NCBI GenBank assembly: GCA_024644405.1
Contig: JAHELC010000003.1
Span: 124,001-188,000, forward strand
Direction of reading: 5' to 3'
Length of the DNA: 64,000 nucleotides
Source: Nitrospinaceae bacterium
GTDB taxonomy: Bacteria > Nitrospinota > Nitrospinia > Nitrospinales > Nitrospinaceae
This document shows, one piece after another, positions 16,946 to 26,014 of the stretch (the stretch's first letter is position 1; each line of letters begins with the position of its first letter). The notes beneath the pieces were generated by a model. That model was not told where the DNA came from, did no database searches, and saw only the letters and a program-made list of their open reading frames with translations. The position numbers and the translations under genes were made by a program.

Positions 16946-18007
16946 TTAAATACGTTGAGTGAGACCGTCGTGGATTTCTTCGAACAGTTTTCTTAAATCG
17001 TATGTGTATTCCCAGGCAGGATAATCTTTTTTGAATTTACTGACGTCGCTGATCCACCAGATGTGATCGCCGATGCGGTTCTGCTCCTCATATTTCCAAT
17101 CCAACTTGTTTCCCGTAATCTCTTCGCACAGTTGAATCGCCTCCAGCATCGAACAGTTGCTGTGCCGGCTGCCGCCCATATTGTAGACTTTGGCGACACC
17201 GGGGTTCTGGTAAAAATGATAGAGCGCGTTCACCAGGTCGTAGCTGTGAATGTTGTCACGCACCTGCTTGCCCTTGTAGCCGAAAACGGTGTACGGTTTT
17301 TTCTGCAGGGTACAGATCATGACGTAGGACAAAAACCCGTGCAGTTCGGTGCCGGAGTGCCCCGATCCGGTCAAACACCCGCCGCGAAAGCAGGCGGTTT
17401 TCATGTCGAAATAGCGTCCGTATTCCTGCACCAGCAGGTCACCCGCCGCCTTGGACACGCCGAACAGGCTGTGGGTGGTGTCGTCAATACTCATAGACTC
17501 GTCGATTCCGTGCTTATAATACGGATGTCCTTCGTCGATTTCCCAGCGCGTTTCCAGTTCCACCAGAGGCAGTGCGTTCGGAGTATCGCCGTACACCTTA
17601 TTGGTTGAAATGTTGATGAACACCGACTGCGGACAATGGCGGCGCGTCATTTCCAATAGCACCAGCGTGCCGTTCGCGTTGACGGTAAAATCAGTGAGAG
17701 GATCGCGCGCGGCCCAGTCGTGCGACGGTTGCGCGGCACAATGGACGATCAGCTTGATGTCCTTGCCGTATTCCTTGAAGAGGCGCTCCATGTCTTTTTC
17801 AGAACGGATGTCGCAATCGTAGTGTTTGTATTCGGGAAAGTCTTTCTCCAGCCGTTCACGGTTCCAGCGCGTGGACGCTTCCTCACCGAAAAACCGGCTT
17901 CGCATATCGTTGTCTATACCGCAAACCGTAAGTCCCTTGTCCATCAGAAAACGTACAGCCTCCGAACCGATCAATCCTCCCGAACCTGTCACCAGCGCAA
18001 TATCCAA
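16946..18007 (-). CDS. NAD-dependent epimerase/dehydratase, CDP-tyvelose/paratose 2-epimerase-like
   Basis: A 353-residue extended SDR. The dinucleotide loop is [10 protein letters not shown], then [10 protein letters not shown]. The catalytic block reads [12 protein letters not shown], with Lys186 in place but Phe182 where the usual Tyr of Y-x3-K stands. [18 protein letters not shown] is typical of the sugar-epimerase group. It probably acts on a nucleotide-activated sugar for surface polysaccharide. The start is a TTG at 18007 behind an AAAGGAA SD; no ATG fits in frame. wecB lies 24 bp upstream on the same strand, so the two form an operon. Confidence 0.83.
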   Translation of the reverse strand: MDIALVTGSGGLIGSEAVRFLMDKGLTVCGIDNDMRSRFFGEEASTRWNRERLEKDFPEYKHYDCDIRSEKDMERLFKEYGKDIKLIVHCAAQPSHDWAARDPLTDFTVNANGTLVLLEMTRRHCPQSVFINISTNKVYGDTPNALPLVELETRWEIDEGHPYYKHGIDESMSIDDTTHSLFGVSKAAGDLLVQEYGRYFDMKTACFRGGCLTGSGHSGTELHGFLSYVMICTLQKKPYTVFGYKGKQVRDNIHSYDLVNALYHFYQNPGVAKVYNMGGSRHSNCSMLEAIQLCEEITGNKLDWKYEEQNRIGDHIWWISDVSKFKKDYPAWEYTYDLRKLFEEIHDGLTQRI

Positions 18008-18031
18008 TTTAGCTTTCCTTTCTCATACCCG

Positions 18032-19123
18032 TCACCGGGGTTGCCATTGTTCCAGAAAACGGACGATACGCTCGGCGGCGCGGCCATCCCACAGTTCCGG
18101 ACAGCGTCCCTGTTTGCCTCCTGTTTTGATGATATGCTCCGCCTCCCGGAGAATCGCTTCCGGAGAAGTCCCAACCAATGTATTGGTGCCCTCGTCCAGC
18201 GTCACGGGCCGCTCGGTATTTTCTCTCAGGGTCAGGCAGGGCACTCCCAATACTGTGGTCTCCTCCTGAATACCACCCGAATCCGTCAGCACCAGCTGGG
18301 CCTGGCTCATCAGTTGAACCATATCGAGATACGGTTGCGGCTCCAGCAGGATCAGCGATTTCACTGATTCCTCCAGGCCGAATTCGTCGATGCGGCCGCG
18401 GGTTCGCGGGTGCACGGTGAATACGATTTTCAGCTGCTTCGAAAGTTGATGCACCGCTTTCAGGATACCTGCAAACACCTTTTTCTGATCCACGTTGGTA
18501 GGCCGGTGCAGGGTCATCACCGCATACCCTCCCGGCTGCAACTGCAATTGATCCAGTATGCGGCTGGTATGAGCGGCGTTCTCCCGGTGCTTCAGAAGCG
18601 TATCCACCATGACGTTACCCGCAAACTGGATTTTTTCGGGAGAGGTTCCCTCCTTCAAAAGGTTTTCCCGGCCGCTCGGTTCAGTAACAAACAACAGATC
18701 GGAAAGACGGTCGGTCACCACGCGGTTGATTTCCTCCGGCATGGACCAGTCGAATGACCGCAGTCCCGCTTCCACATGAATCACCGGAATCTTTCGGTAG
18801 GAGGCGGCCAGTGCGCAGGCCACAGTGGCATTCACGTCGCCCACCACCAGAATTGCGTCGGGCGATTCTGTTTCCAACACCGGATCGAATTTCCGGATAG
18901 TTTCCGCGACCTGCCAGGCCTGCCCTCCCGAACCCACACCCAGTTCGATATCGGGACGCGGGATTCCCAGCTGATCGAAAAACACGTCATTCATGTTTTG
19001 ATCGTAATGCTGTCCGGTATGAAGCAGAACCGGAGTCAGGTGAGCGGACGTCTTCATGTGCTCCATAATCGGGGCAATTTTCATAAAATTCGGCCGGGCG
19101 CCGACAACATTCAGTATTTTCAT
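18032..19123 (-). CDS. wecB: UDP-N-acetylglucosamine 2-epimerase (non-hydrolysing)
   Basis: A 363-residue GT-B-fold enzyme. It begins with MKILNVVGARPNFMKIAP and has VVGDVNATVACALAA, VIHVEAGLRSFD, VTDRLSDLLFVTEPS, MTLHRPTNVD and the C-terminal TDSGGIQEETTVLGVPCLTLRENTERP, split here into its usual blocks. The enzyme interconverts UDP-GlcNAc and UDP-ManNAc for cell-surface polysaccharide. It is followed by the epimerase gene; a phosphohexomutase lies divergently, so a small sugar-nucleotide locus is likely. Confidence 0.93.
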   Translation of the reverse strand: MKILNVVGARPNFMKIAPIMEHMKTSAHLTPVLLHTGQHYDQNMNDVFFDQLGIPRPDIELGVGSGGQAWQVAETIRKFDPVLETESPDAILVVGDVNATVACALAASYRKIPVIHVEAGLRSFDWSMPEEINRVVTDRLSDLLFVTEPSGRENLLKEGTSPEKIQFAGNVMVDTLLKHRENAAHTSRILDQLQLQPGGYAVMTLHRPTNVDQKKVFAGILKAVHQLSKQLKIVFTVHPRTRGRIDEFGLEESVKSLILLEPQPYLDMVQLMSQAQLVLTDSGGIQEETTVLGVPCLTLRENTERPVTLDEGTNTLVGTSPEAILREAEHIIKTGGKQGRCPELWDGRAAERIVRFLEQWQPR

Positions 19124-19275
19124 AGAGGTAACTTTGCCGGGATTGGACTTCAGTTTTTCGACCCGGCAATAAAATCGCAGATTGCCAGATAAAGAGAATT
19201 GCCGTATCCTTAGGTCATCAATTTCCAGAGTTTTCCTATCTTTTTAATATAACAGACTACCGATTCCTTAAAAAC

Positions 19276-20637
19276 ATGAATCCTCAAATCTTTCGAGAGT
19301 ACGACATCCGTGGCATTGTCGGGCAGGATTTGACCCCCGAACACGTGGAGCGGATCGGCAAAGCCATCGGCACCTACATCCGTCGCGATGGCGGAAAAAC
19401 CCTGACGCTGGGCTGGGACGTGCGCGCCAGTTCCATAGAATTCCGTGAAATCATGACACGGGCGCTCAACTCCACCGGATGCGACGTGATCGACATCGGC
19501 CGTGTGCCGACTCCGGTTTCCTATTTTTCACTGCATCACCTGAAACCCGACGGCGGGGTGATGATCACCGGCAGTCACAATCCTCCGGAATTCAACGGAT
19601 TCAAAATCAGCCACGGACTGCACAGTCTGTATGGCGAGAAAATCCAGGTCCTGAAAGGGTTGATCGACAAAAACGATTTCGAGACCGGCAACGGCACCTC
19701 CAGTGCAACCGAAATTCTGGAAGCGTATATGGACAAGGTCAGAGACGTCATCCACATCCAGCGGCCCCTTAAGGTGGTCGTCGACGGGGGCAACGGATGT
19801 TTCGGTATTACCGGCCCCCAACTGTTGCGCAAACTCGGACTGGACCCCATCGAGCAATTTTGCGAGCCGGACGGCAGTTTCCCGAACCATCACCCGGACC
19901 CGACCGTTCCCGAATACATGCAGGACCTGATAACACGGGTACAATCCGAAAATGCCGATCTGGGAATCGGATTCGACGGCGACGCCGACCGGCTGGGTGT
20001 GGTCGATGATAAGGGCAACCTGTTATGGGGCGATCAACTGCTGATCCTGTTTGCGCGTGACATATTGAAGAAGCATCCCGGCACCGCCGTGGTGGGCGAG
20101 GTGAAGTGTTCGCAAAATCTGTATGATGACATCAAAAAACAGGGAGGCGTGCCGGTGATGTCCGCCGCAGGGCATTCGCTGATCAAAAAGAAAATGCGGG
20201 AAACCGGCGCGCTGCTGGCCGGGGAGATGAGCGGGCACATGTGCTTCAAGGACAACTATTACGGATTCGATGACGCCATTTTCGCGGCGTGCCGGGTGTT
20301 GGAAATCGTCGCTTCCTCTTCGCACAAGCTTTCCGAAATGCTTTCGGATGTACCCAGGACTTTCAGCACCCCTGAAATCCGCATCGAATGTCCCGACACC
20401 CTTAAGTTCAAAATCGTGGGAGAGCTGACCGAATATTTCCGGTCCCACTACGAGGTGGTGGACATCGACGGCGTGCGTATCCAGTTTGAAAACGGTTGGG
20501 GCCTGGTCCGCGCTTCCAACACGCAGCCGGTACTCGTGTTACGATTCGAGGCGAAAACCGAGGATCAATTGAAAGAATACCAGCATATCGTCAACCAGCA
20601 ACTTGAGAAATATCAACCGGACGTGAAGGTGGGCTAA
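19276..20637 (+). CDS. phosphomannomutase/phosphoglucomutase (AlgC-like)
   Basis: A 453-residue alpha-D-phosphohexomutase. It starts with the family signature IFREYDIRGIVG. The phosphorylated serine lies in TGSHNPPEFNGFK and the metal-binding loop is GFDGDADRLGVVD. The sugar-binding loop is GEMSGHMCF, and the phosphate-contact region near the C-terminus is VRASNTQPVLVLRFEA. It converts hexose-6-phosphate to hexose-1-phosphate (mannose and/or glucose) for nucleotide sugars. It is divergent from wecB and ends four bases into the convergent MEMO-like gene. Confidence 0.93.
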   Translation: MNPQIFREYDIRGIVGQDLTPEHVERIGKAIGTYIRRDGGKTLTLGWDVRASSIEFREIMTRALNSTGCDVIDIGRVPTPVSYFSLHHLKPDGGVMITGSHNPPEFNGFKISHGLHSLYGEKIQVLKGLIDKNDFETGNGTSSATEILEAYMDKVRDVIHIQRPLKVVVDGGNGCFGITGPQLLRKLGLDPIEQFCEPDGSFPNHHPDPTVPEYMQDLITRVQSENADLGIGFDGDADRLGVVDDKGNLLWGDQLLILFARDILKKHPGTAVVGEVKCSQNLYDDIKKQGGVPVMSAAGHSLIKKKMRETGALLAGEMSGHMCFKDNYYGFDDAIFAACRVLEIVASSSHKLSEMLSDVPRTFSTPEIRIECPDTLKFKIVGELTEYFRSHYEVVDIDGVRIQFENGWGLVRASNTQPVLVLRFEAKTEDQLKEYQHIVNQQLEKYQPDVKVG

Positions 20638-21437
20638 CGCACCACTACACCGGCGTACCCCACTACCTGTCCCATATCCCCGCTGACTTCACCCGAAGTC
20701 ATGTACCGGGCCAACTCGGCTTGCGTTGCCCCCAATTCCTTGCATGCGGCCAGCATCACCGTGGCCGGGTTGACTCCGCACATGGTAATACCCTCCGTTT
20801 CCACCGTGCGAAACAATCCTTCCGGGTCCATCTTTAAAATCTGATCGATCGCCCTATGATCTTTTTCAGAGGCGCAGGAATGACTTTCATAATGGGTCAT
20901 ATCGGAACTGGCAACAATCAGCACGGGACGATCATAGGATTGGACCGCCTGTACAATTGCCTTGGCCAGCATCTGGCATTCGACGAAACTCAAACGCATG
21001 AGACAGATGGGAACAAACTTGAACTGTTTGCGGAAATACTGAAGGAAAGGCAACTGAGTTTCCAGCGAATGCTCCAAGCGGTGCGCTTCCTCGCTGTCAC
21101 GTGCAATCGGCAGGTTTTTGAGGATGGCTTTCGCGATGCTGGCATCAATTTCCAAATCGCCAAAAGGCATGATCCATGACCCATGGGTGGAGATGGCGAT
21201 GCGTTCTCCCATCCCGGTATGATTGGGTCCGAGGAGAATGACCGTCTCTGGGATTTCAATCCGTGAGTACACCGTCCCGGCAACGTCTCCGGAATACATG
21301 AACCCCGCGTGCGGGGCAATCACCCCTTTGGCGCTGACTTTCGGTGTCTCTTGATTCAAATGGCGTTGCACTTCTTCGAGCAAAGCCACCGGATCATCGG
21401 GATAGAATCTTCCGGCCACTGCCGGTGGACGTGCCAT
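20634..21437 (-). CDS. amrB: MEMO1-like protein (AmmeMemoRadiSam system protein B)
   Basis: A 267-residue protein with the MEMO fold signatures AVAGRFYPDDP, GVIAPHAGFMYSGDVAGTVYS, VILLGPNHTGMG, EHSLETQLPFLQY and VASSDMTHYE. The conserved His/Cys residues are visible (APHAGF, GPNHTG, HSLETQ, TMCGVNPA). In many genomes the protein is fused to, or adjacent to, an AMMECR1 domain and a radical-SAM enzyme; neither is seen here. The exact chemistry is unknown. An AGGAGG SD precedes the ATG. The pcm gene lies 12 bp upstream, so they are likely co-transcribed. Confidence 0.87.
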   Translation of the reverse strand: MARPPAVAGRFYPDDPVALLEEVQRHLNQETPKVSAKGVIAPHAGFMYSGDVAGTVYSRIEIPETVILLGPNHTGMGERIAISTHGSWIMPFGDLEIDASIAKAILKNLPIARDSEEAHRLEHSLETQLPFLQYFRKQFKFVPICLMRLSFVECQMLAKAIVQAVQSYDRPVLIVASSDMTHYESHSCASEKDHRAIDQILKMDPEGLFRTVETEGITMCGVNPATVMLAACKELGATQAELARYMTSGEVSGDMGQVVGYAGVVVR

Positions 21438-21449
21438 GTCAACCTCCTG

Positions 21450-22253
21450 TTACTGGCGCACCTCACCGGTCATGGGCACAAAGCGCACGCCGGTGATTTC
21501 TTCACGCTTCAATTCATCTTTTTCTTTGGTGATCCGGATCAGATCCTGGAACAGCATTCCCTCCAAAGGCACGACCATGCGTCCGCCCTCTTTAAGCTGA
21601 TCGATCAACGGTTGCGGAATTTCCGGTGTGGCGGCGGTCAACAGGATGGCATCAAAGGGTGCAAACGCTTCCCACCCCTGGTAGCCGTCCCCATGTTTGA
21701 CTTTGACATTCTCATAACCCAACCGTTTGAGATCAGACCGGGCATCGTTCGCGAGAACTTCGATAATTTCGATGGTGTACACCTCCTTCACTATTTCCGC
21801 CAGCACCGCCGCCTGGTAACCCGATCCGGTACCGATCTCCAGCACGCGGTCATTCGGTTGCAACTGGGCGCTCTGCGTCATGAGTGCCACAATGTAAGGC
21901 TGTGAGATGGTTTGGCCTTTGCCAATGGGAAGCGGGAAGTCAGCGTACGCCAGATTCTTATTGTCCCCTGCAACAAACTCATGGCGCGGCACCTTGAGCA
22001 TGGCCGACAGGACATGGGGATCCTCAATATCGCGACCACGCAGGTCAACATCCACCATGCGTTTGCGTTCTGCTTCAAAGTCTATGGGAAGTGCGGGTTT
22101 CGGGTATAGAAAAGCCGGGAAGAGGAAGGCGAGGAAGGAAAAAAACAGGACCCTAAAGGATGAGACCGTTTTTCTTAAGCCATTCTTCCGTGTCGAAGTG
22201 TTCACTGATGAACTCTTCAAACTCGATTTCTTTCTTTGAAAGTCTTGCGCCAT
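21450..22253 (-). CDS. pcm: protein-L-isoaspartate O-methyltransferase with an N-terminal hydrophobic segment
   Basis: The core from about residue 66 ([27 protein letters not shown]) is a classic PCMT. It shows [19 protein letters not shown] and the SAM-binding loop [17 protein letters not shown]. The enzyme repairs isoaspartyl residues. In frame before the core lies a hydrophobic stretch ([21 protein letters not shown]) that looks like a signal or anchor, so the protein may be exported. From the ATG at 22253 the gene overlaps the upstream hypothetical gene by 101 bases. An ATG at 22058 would give a soluble core-only protein. No clear SD favours either start. Confidence 0.82.
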   Translation of the reverse strand: MAQDFQRKKSSLKSSSVNTSTRKNGLRKTVSSFRVLFFSFLAFLFPAFLYPKPALPIDFEAERKRMVDVDLRGRDIEDPHVLSAMLKVPRHEFVAGDNKNLAYADFPLPIGKGQTISQPYIVALMTQSAQLQPNDRVLEIGTGSGYQAAVLAEIVKEVYTIEIIEVLANDARSDLKRLGYENVKVKHGDGYQGWEAFAPFDAILLTAATPEIPQPLIDQLKEGGRMVVPLEGMLFQDLIRITKEKDELKREEITGVRFVPMTGEVRQ

Positions 22254-22521
22254 CAATGTACTGCGCCTCTTCCGCCGCTTTCTTTTTGGACCGGCGGGAT
22301 TTCTTTTTGGGTTTTTCCGTAGCCTCTTCCACTTCCACCTCGAACCCTTCAGTCAGGGATTGCAGTTTCAACACGAGAACCATGAAACTTTGCGGGCAGA
22401 TATCGTCGCGTTTCTGGATTTCAGAGACGATTTTCTTGACCTTTGGAGAATTCAATACCGCTTCAGTAATTGCCTTCGACAATTTTTCGTAATCCCCGTC
22501 CTGGCCACTGGAATGACTCAC
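22153..22521 (-). CDS. small hypothetical protein with a Lys-rich central segment
   Basis: A 122-residue protein without a recognised domain. The N-terminal half is helical-looking ([20 protein letters not shown]), then [23 protein letters not shown] forms a strongly basic stretch, and a short acidic C-terminal part ([19 protein letters not shown]) follows. The start is GTG behind an AAAGGGG SD. The gene overlaps the 5' end of pcm in another frame, so one of the two starts may be shorter than shown. Confidence 0.55.
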   Translation of the reverse strand: MSHSSGQDGDYEKLSKAITEAVLNSPKVKKIVSEIQKRDDICPQSFMVLVLKLQSLTEGFEVEVEEATEKPKKKSRRSKKKAAEEAQYIDGARLSKKEIEFEEFISEHFDTEEWLKKNGLIL

Positions 22522-22664
22522 GACATACCCCTTTCAAGAAAAAACTCATTAACCTTCTAAATCTATTGTGACAGAAATCACCGAACATTTCACCTTAACT
22601 TTGCCACCAACATAAACCTGTCCGCTGGCAATGTCAAGGCCATGGGACTCTAACCGGGGCAAAA

Positions 22665-23819
22665 TCAATAACGCGGCATGGAAGGGTCTATGGTTTCGGC
22701 CCACTCCTCGATGCCGCCGCGCATGCTTTTCACATTCTCAAAACCGATATCTATCAGGGCTTTCGCGGCTTTAAGGCTTCTCACCCCGGCTTTGCAGTGA
22801 AGCACGATTTCATCACCCTGCTTCAATCCGTTGAGTTTCTCTATTTTTCGTTCTTCGATGACATCCAGCGGAATCAGGGTGGACCCGTCGATGCGGCAGA
22901 TTTCGTATTCACCCTGGCCGCGCACATCCACCAGCGTGAATTTTTTCCCGTTGTCCATCATCTGCTTGACAGCGACCGGTTCGATTTCCAGATCGCGGTC
23001 GGCGGCATTTTCCTGCGGGGGCAGGATGCCACAGAACTGCTCGTAGTCGATCAGCTCCTTGATCGTCGGGTTGTCGCCGCAGATCGGACAGTTCTTGTCC
23101 TTGCGCAGTTTCATTTCGCGGAACTTCAACCCCAGCGCGTCAAAGATAACCAGACGCCCATTCAAAGTGTCTCCCTTTTCGAGGATCAGCTTGAGGGTTT
23201 CGTTGGTCTGCAGGCCGCCGATAATGCCGCACAACACACCCAACACCCCGCCCTCGGCGCAACTGGGCACCAGGCCCGGAGGCGGCGGTTCGGGATACAG
23301 ACACCGGTAACAGGGACCCGTGCGCGAATCGAATACGGAAACCTGGCCTTCGAAGCGCAGGATACAGCCGTAAATATAAGGTTTCTTCAACAACACGCAG
23401 GCGTCGTTGGCCAAATAGCGCGTCGGAAAATTATCGGTGCCGTCGACGATGATGTCCCAGTCCGCAAAAATGCGCATTGCGTTTTCGGACGTGAGGCGTT
23501 CGTTGTAAGTGATCACTTCTACATCCGAATTGAGGTCGGCGATGCGGTTTTTGGCCGAGTCGACCTTGAGTGTGCCAACGGTGGATTCACCGTGGGCAAT
23601 CTGCCGTTGCAGGTTGCTTTTATCGACGACGTCGAAATCGATCAGCCCCAATTTGCCGACGCCGGCGGCGGCCAGATACAAAGACACCGGAGACCCCAAC
23701 CCGCCGGTTCCGATACACAGAACCTTGGAGTTGCAGATTTTCTCCTGGCCTTCCATGCCCACTTCCGGCAAAAGCAAATGGCGGCTGTAACGATTGATTT
23801 GATCCGGGTTCAAACTCAT
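22665..23819 (-). CDS. moeZ: MoeB/ThiF-type sulfur-carrier adenylyltransferase with rhodanese domain (MoeZ-like)
   Basis: A 384-residue two-domain protein. The adenylating E1-like domain shows RYSRHLLLPEVG, GTGGLGSPVSLYLAAAGVG, the catalytic Asp region VDGTDNFPTRYLAND, and zinc cysteines in CYRCLYPEPPPPG and CPICGDNPT. The C-terminal rhodanese domain (from about residue 275) ends with the active-site Cys in VLHCKAGVRS. Such proteins activate the C-terminal Gly-Gly of MoaD/ThiS-like carriers and deliver sulfur for molybdopterin, thiamin or thiolated tRNA. No carrier gene is in the window. The ATG at 23819 is preferred over a TTG four codons upstream. Confidence 0.9.
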   Translation of the reverse strand: MSLNPDQINRYSRHLLLPEVGMEGQEKICNSKVLCIGTGGLGSPVSLYLAAAGVGKLGLIDFDVVDKSNLQRQIAHGESTVGTLKVDSAKNRIADLNSDVEVITYNERLTSENAMRIFADWDIIVDGTDNFPTRYLANDACVLLKKPYIYGCILRFEGQVSVFDSRTGPCYRCLYPEPPPPGLVPSCAEGGVLGVLCGIIGGLQTNETLKLILEKGDTLNGRLVIFDALGLKFREMKLRKDKNCPICGDNPTIKELIDYEQFCGILPPQENAADRDLEIEPVAVKQMMDNGKKFTLVDVRGQGEYEICRIDGSTLIPLDVIEERKIEKLNGLKQGDEIVLHCKAGVRSLKAAKALIDIGFENVKSMRGGIEEWAETIDPSMPRY

Positions 23820-23925
23820 GATAAATTCCAATCCTTAAAATTTTCTGGTTTTCCTGACGCTGATTATCCCTATTCTATCAAAATCCCACGATTCCAAAAC
23901 AAAATTTAAAAACTCCGGGAACGCC

Positions 23926-25113
23926 TTATTTTCTCGTAGCTTCCCGGTAAGCCGCCGCCATCCCCGGCAGGGCTCCTTTGATCACCTGGTCGGGAAAGCA
24001 GGTGGATATCCGGAAATAACCCGGCGTTCCAAACCCGCGCCCGGGCACCACCAGCACTTTTTTATCGGCCAGCAGTTGGGCAAATTTAACTTCATCGGCA
24101 ATCGGCGCCTTGGGGAAAAAATAAAACGCGCCTTGCGGTTTCACCACCTCGTAACCGATACCGGTGAGTTCCTTATATAAAAAATCCCGTCGCTTCCGGT
24201 ATTGTTCGACATCCACCGTGACGTGCTGAACCTTCTGTACCACCCGTTGAAACAGGGCCGGTGCGTTCACAAATCCCAGTACCCGGTTGCAGAAGATGAG
24301 TCCGGCCATCACCGCCGCCGCGTCTTCCGCCTGCGGATGGACGGCGACATATCCGATGCGTTCGCCCGGCACCGCCAGGTCCTTGGAGTGCGAGGTGATG
24401 TAAATACTGTTCTCATACAAATCGAGAATGTTCGGTGTCTCCACACCATCGAACACGATTTTTTTGTACGGGTCGTCGGAGATCAGGTAAATGGCCCGCC
24501 CGATTTCCCGCGACTTTTCCCGCAACGCATCGGCCAACTCCTCGAGGGCCTGCCGGGAATACACGACCCCGGTCGGATTGTTGGGCGAGTTGATGATCAC
24601 CGCTTTCGTTTTAGATGTCACCGCCTCCCGAAACGATTCCAAATCGACCGAGAAATCATCCCGCGTGTTCACCGCCACCGCCTTGCCGCCGTGGTTGTCC
24701 GCATAAAACAAATACTCTACGAAATAAGGCGCGAACACGATCACCTCGTCGCCGGGATCGAGCAGGGTTTTGAGAGTGATATTCAATCCGCCGGCCGCTC
24801 CGCAGACCATAACAATGTCGCCAGCGGATACCGAAACCTTACATTCTTCGGAGAGGGACCCGGCAACCGCCTGGCGGGTGGCTTCGTATCCGGCGTTGGG
24901 CATGTAACGGTGCTGACCGGTGGATTGATCCCGGGCGACGGCGATCATGGCTTTCACCAGCTCCTGAGGTGGTTCGGCCACCGGATTGCCGAGGGACAGG
25001 TCGAAAACGTTTTCGGCACCGAACTCCTGCTTCAGCCGGATACCCTCTTCAAACATCCTGCGGATCCACGAGGCCTGTTCCATGAAATCATGAACTTTTT
25101 GAGAAATTGCCAT
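23926..25113 (-). CDS. pyridoxal-phosphate aminotransferase, class I/II
   Basis: A 395-residue fold-type I aminotransferase of the aspartate-aminotransferase group. FDLSLGNPVAEPP opens the domain, INSPNNPTGVVYS is the cofactor-contact loop, and the PLP lysine lies in ITSHSKDLAVPGERIGY. The C-terminal part has VVPGRGFGTPGYFRIS with the substrate-carboxylate Arg. The amino acid substrate cannot be told from this. The ATG at 25113 has an AGGT SD upstream. It faces the ABC-transporter genes across a 204-bp intergenic region. Confidence 0.9.
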   Translation of the reverse strand: MAISQKVHDFMEQASWIRRMFEEGIRLKQEFGAENVFDLSLGNPVAEPPQELVKAMIAVARDQSTGQHRYMPNAGYEATRQAVAGSLSEECKVSVSAGDIVMVCGAAGGLNITLKTLLDPGDEVIVFAPYFVEYLFYADNHGGKAVAVNTRDDFSVDLESFREAVTSKTKAVIINSPNNPTGVVYSRQALEELADALREKSREIGRAIYLISDDPYKKIVFDGVETPNILDLYENSIYITSHSKDLAVPGERIGYVAVHPQAEDAAAVMAGLIFCNRVLGFVNAPALFQRVVQKVQHVTVDVEQYRKRRDFLYKELTGIGYEVVKPQGAFYFFPKAPIADEVKFAQLLADKKVLVVPGRGFGTPGYFRISTCFPDQVIKGALPGMAAAYREATRK

Positions 25114-25317
25114 AAGGTTACCTGTCAACCAAAATGATTAATTTGGAGTTTAATTTCAGGCAATCATACATGGAAATGGCGGACCGCACCACTGTCTCGA
25201 TAAGGAGGAAATGGGTTACAGGGTAATGTGCGTCTGGGAGAAACCCCCACTTCATGCCTATTTTTTGATAATATTGACCGCTCATTCCACAATTCTGGAG
25301 CATTCTTCCACTCAATT

Positions 25318-25989
25318 ATGATTGTTCGATTCGACAGGGTTTCCAAATACTTTCAGGCCGGCGGGACGCGTATTGCCGCGCTGGCGGACGTCAGTCTGAG
25401 CCTGGAGAAAAAGGACTTTGTCACGGTGATGGGTCCCAGCGGCGGCGGCAAAACCACTCTGCTCAACTGCATGGGCGGCCTCGACACGCCGGATGCCGGA
25501 GAAATTTATCTTAACGGCCATGCGCTTTCCGGAATGAACGACCGCGAACTGACCCAACTGCGCCGCCGGGAAATAGGTTTTGTTTTCCAGTTTTTCAATC
25601 TCATGCCCACCCTGTCGGTCCTCGAAAATATCGAACTGCCACTGTTGCTCAGCCACGCCTCGCGCGAAGGCAAGGACAGGATCGACTCACTGCTGGATTA
25701 CGTCGGCTTGAAACAACGCGCCCGTTCCTTTCCCGCCGAATTGTCCGGAGGAGAAATGCAGCGGGTGGCGATCGCCCGCGCACTGGTGCATCAACCGGCT
25801 TTACTGCTGGCGGACGAACCTACCGGCAACCTCGATTCTGAAAACGGCATAAAAATCCTGAATCTTCTCAAACAGGCCAGCGAAGATTTCGAAACCACCG
25901 TGGTGGTCGTCACGCACAATCCCCAGGCGGCTCAATACGGCAACCGTCATTTCGAGATCCGCGACGGCACACTCTCAAACTTGAAATGA
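25318..25989 (+). CDS. ABC transporter ATP-binding protein (LolD/MacB-like)
   Basis: A 223-residue ATPase of the LolD/MacB/FtsE type. Walker A is GPSGGGKTTLLN, the Q-loop follows in VFQFFNLMPTLSVLENIELP, the signature is LSGGEMQRVAIARAL, and Walker B is ALLLADEPTGNLD, with the switch His in VVTHN. It pairs with the FtsX-like permease 25 bp downstream. The start used is the ATG right after the T-rich stretch; a longer open frame upstream is not protein-like. Expected location: inner-membrane-associated, cytoplasmic face. Confidence 0.93.
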   Translation: MIVRFDRVSKYFQAGGTRIAALADVSLSLEKKDFVTVMGPSGGGKTTLLNCMGGLDTPDAGEIYLNGHALSGMNDRELTQLRRREIGFVFQFFNLMPTLSVLENIELPLLLSHASREGKDRIDSLLDYVGLKQRARSFPAELSGGEMQRVAIARALVHQPALLLADEPTGNLDSENGIKILNLLKQASEDFETTVVVVTHNPQAAQYGNRHFEIRDGTLSNLK

Positions 25990-26014
25990 ATCTGAATAGG
26001 ACCGCCTGCCCATC

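Noticed and set aside
22797-23909. A 370-codon plus-strand open frame opposite moeZ
   Set aside because: Shadow of moeZ; composition and lack of motifs speak against coding.
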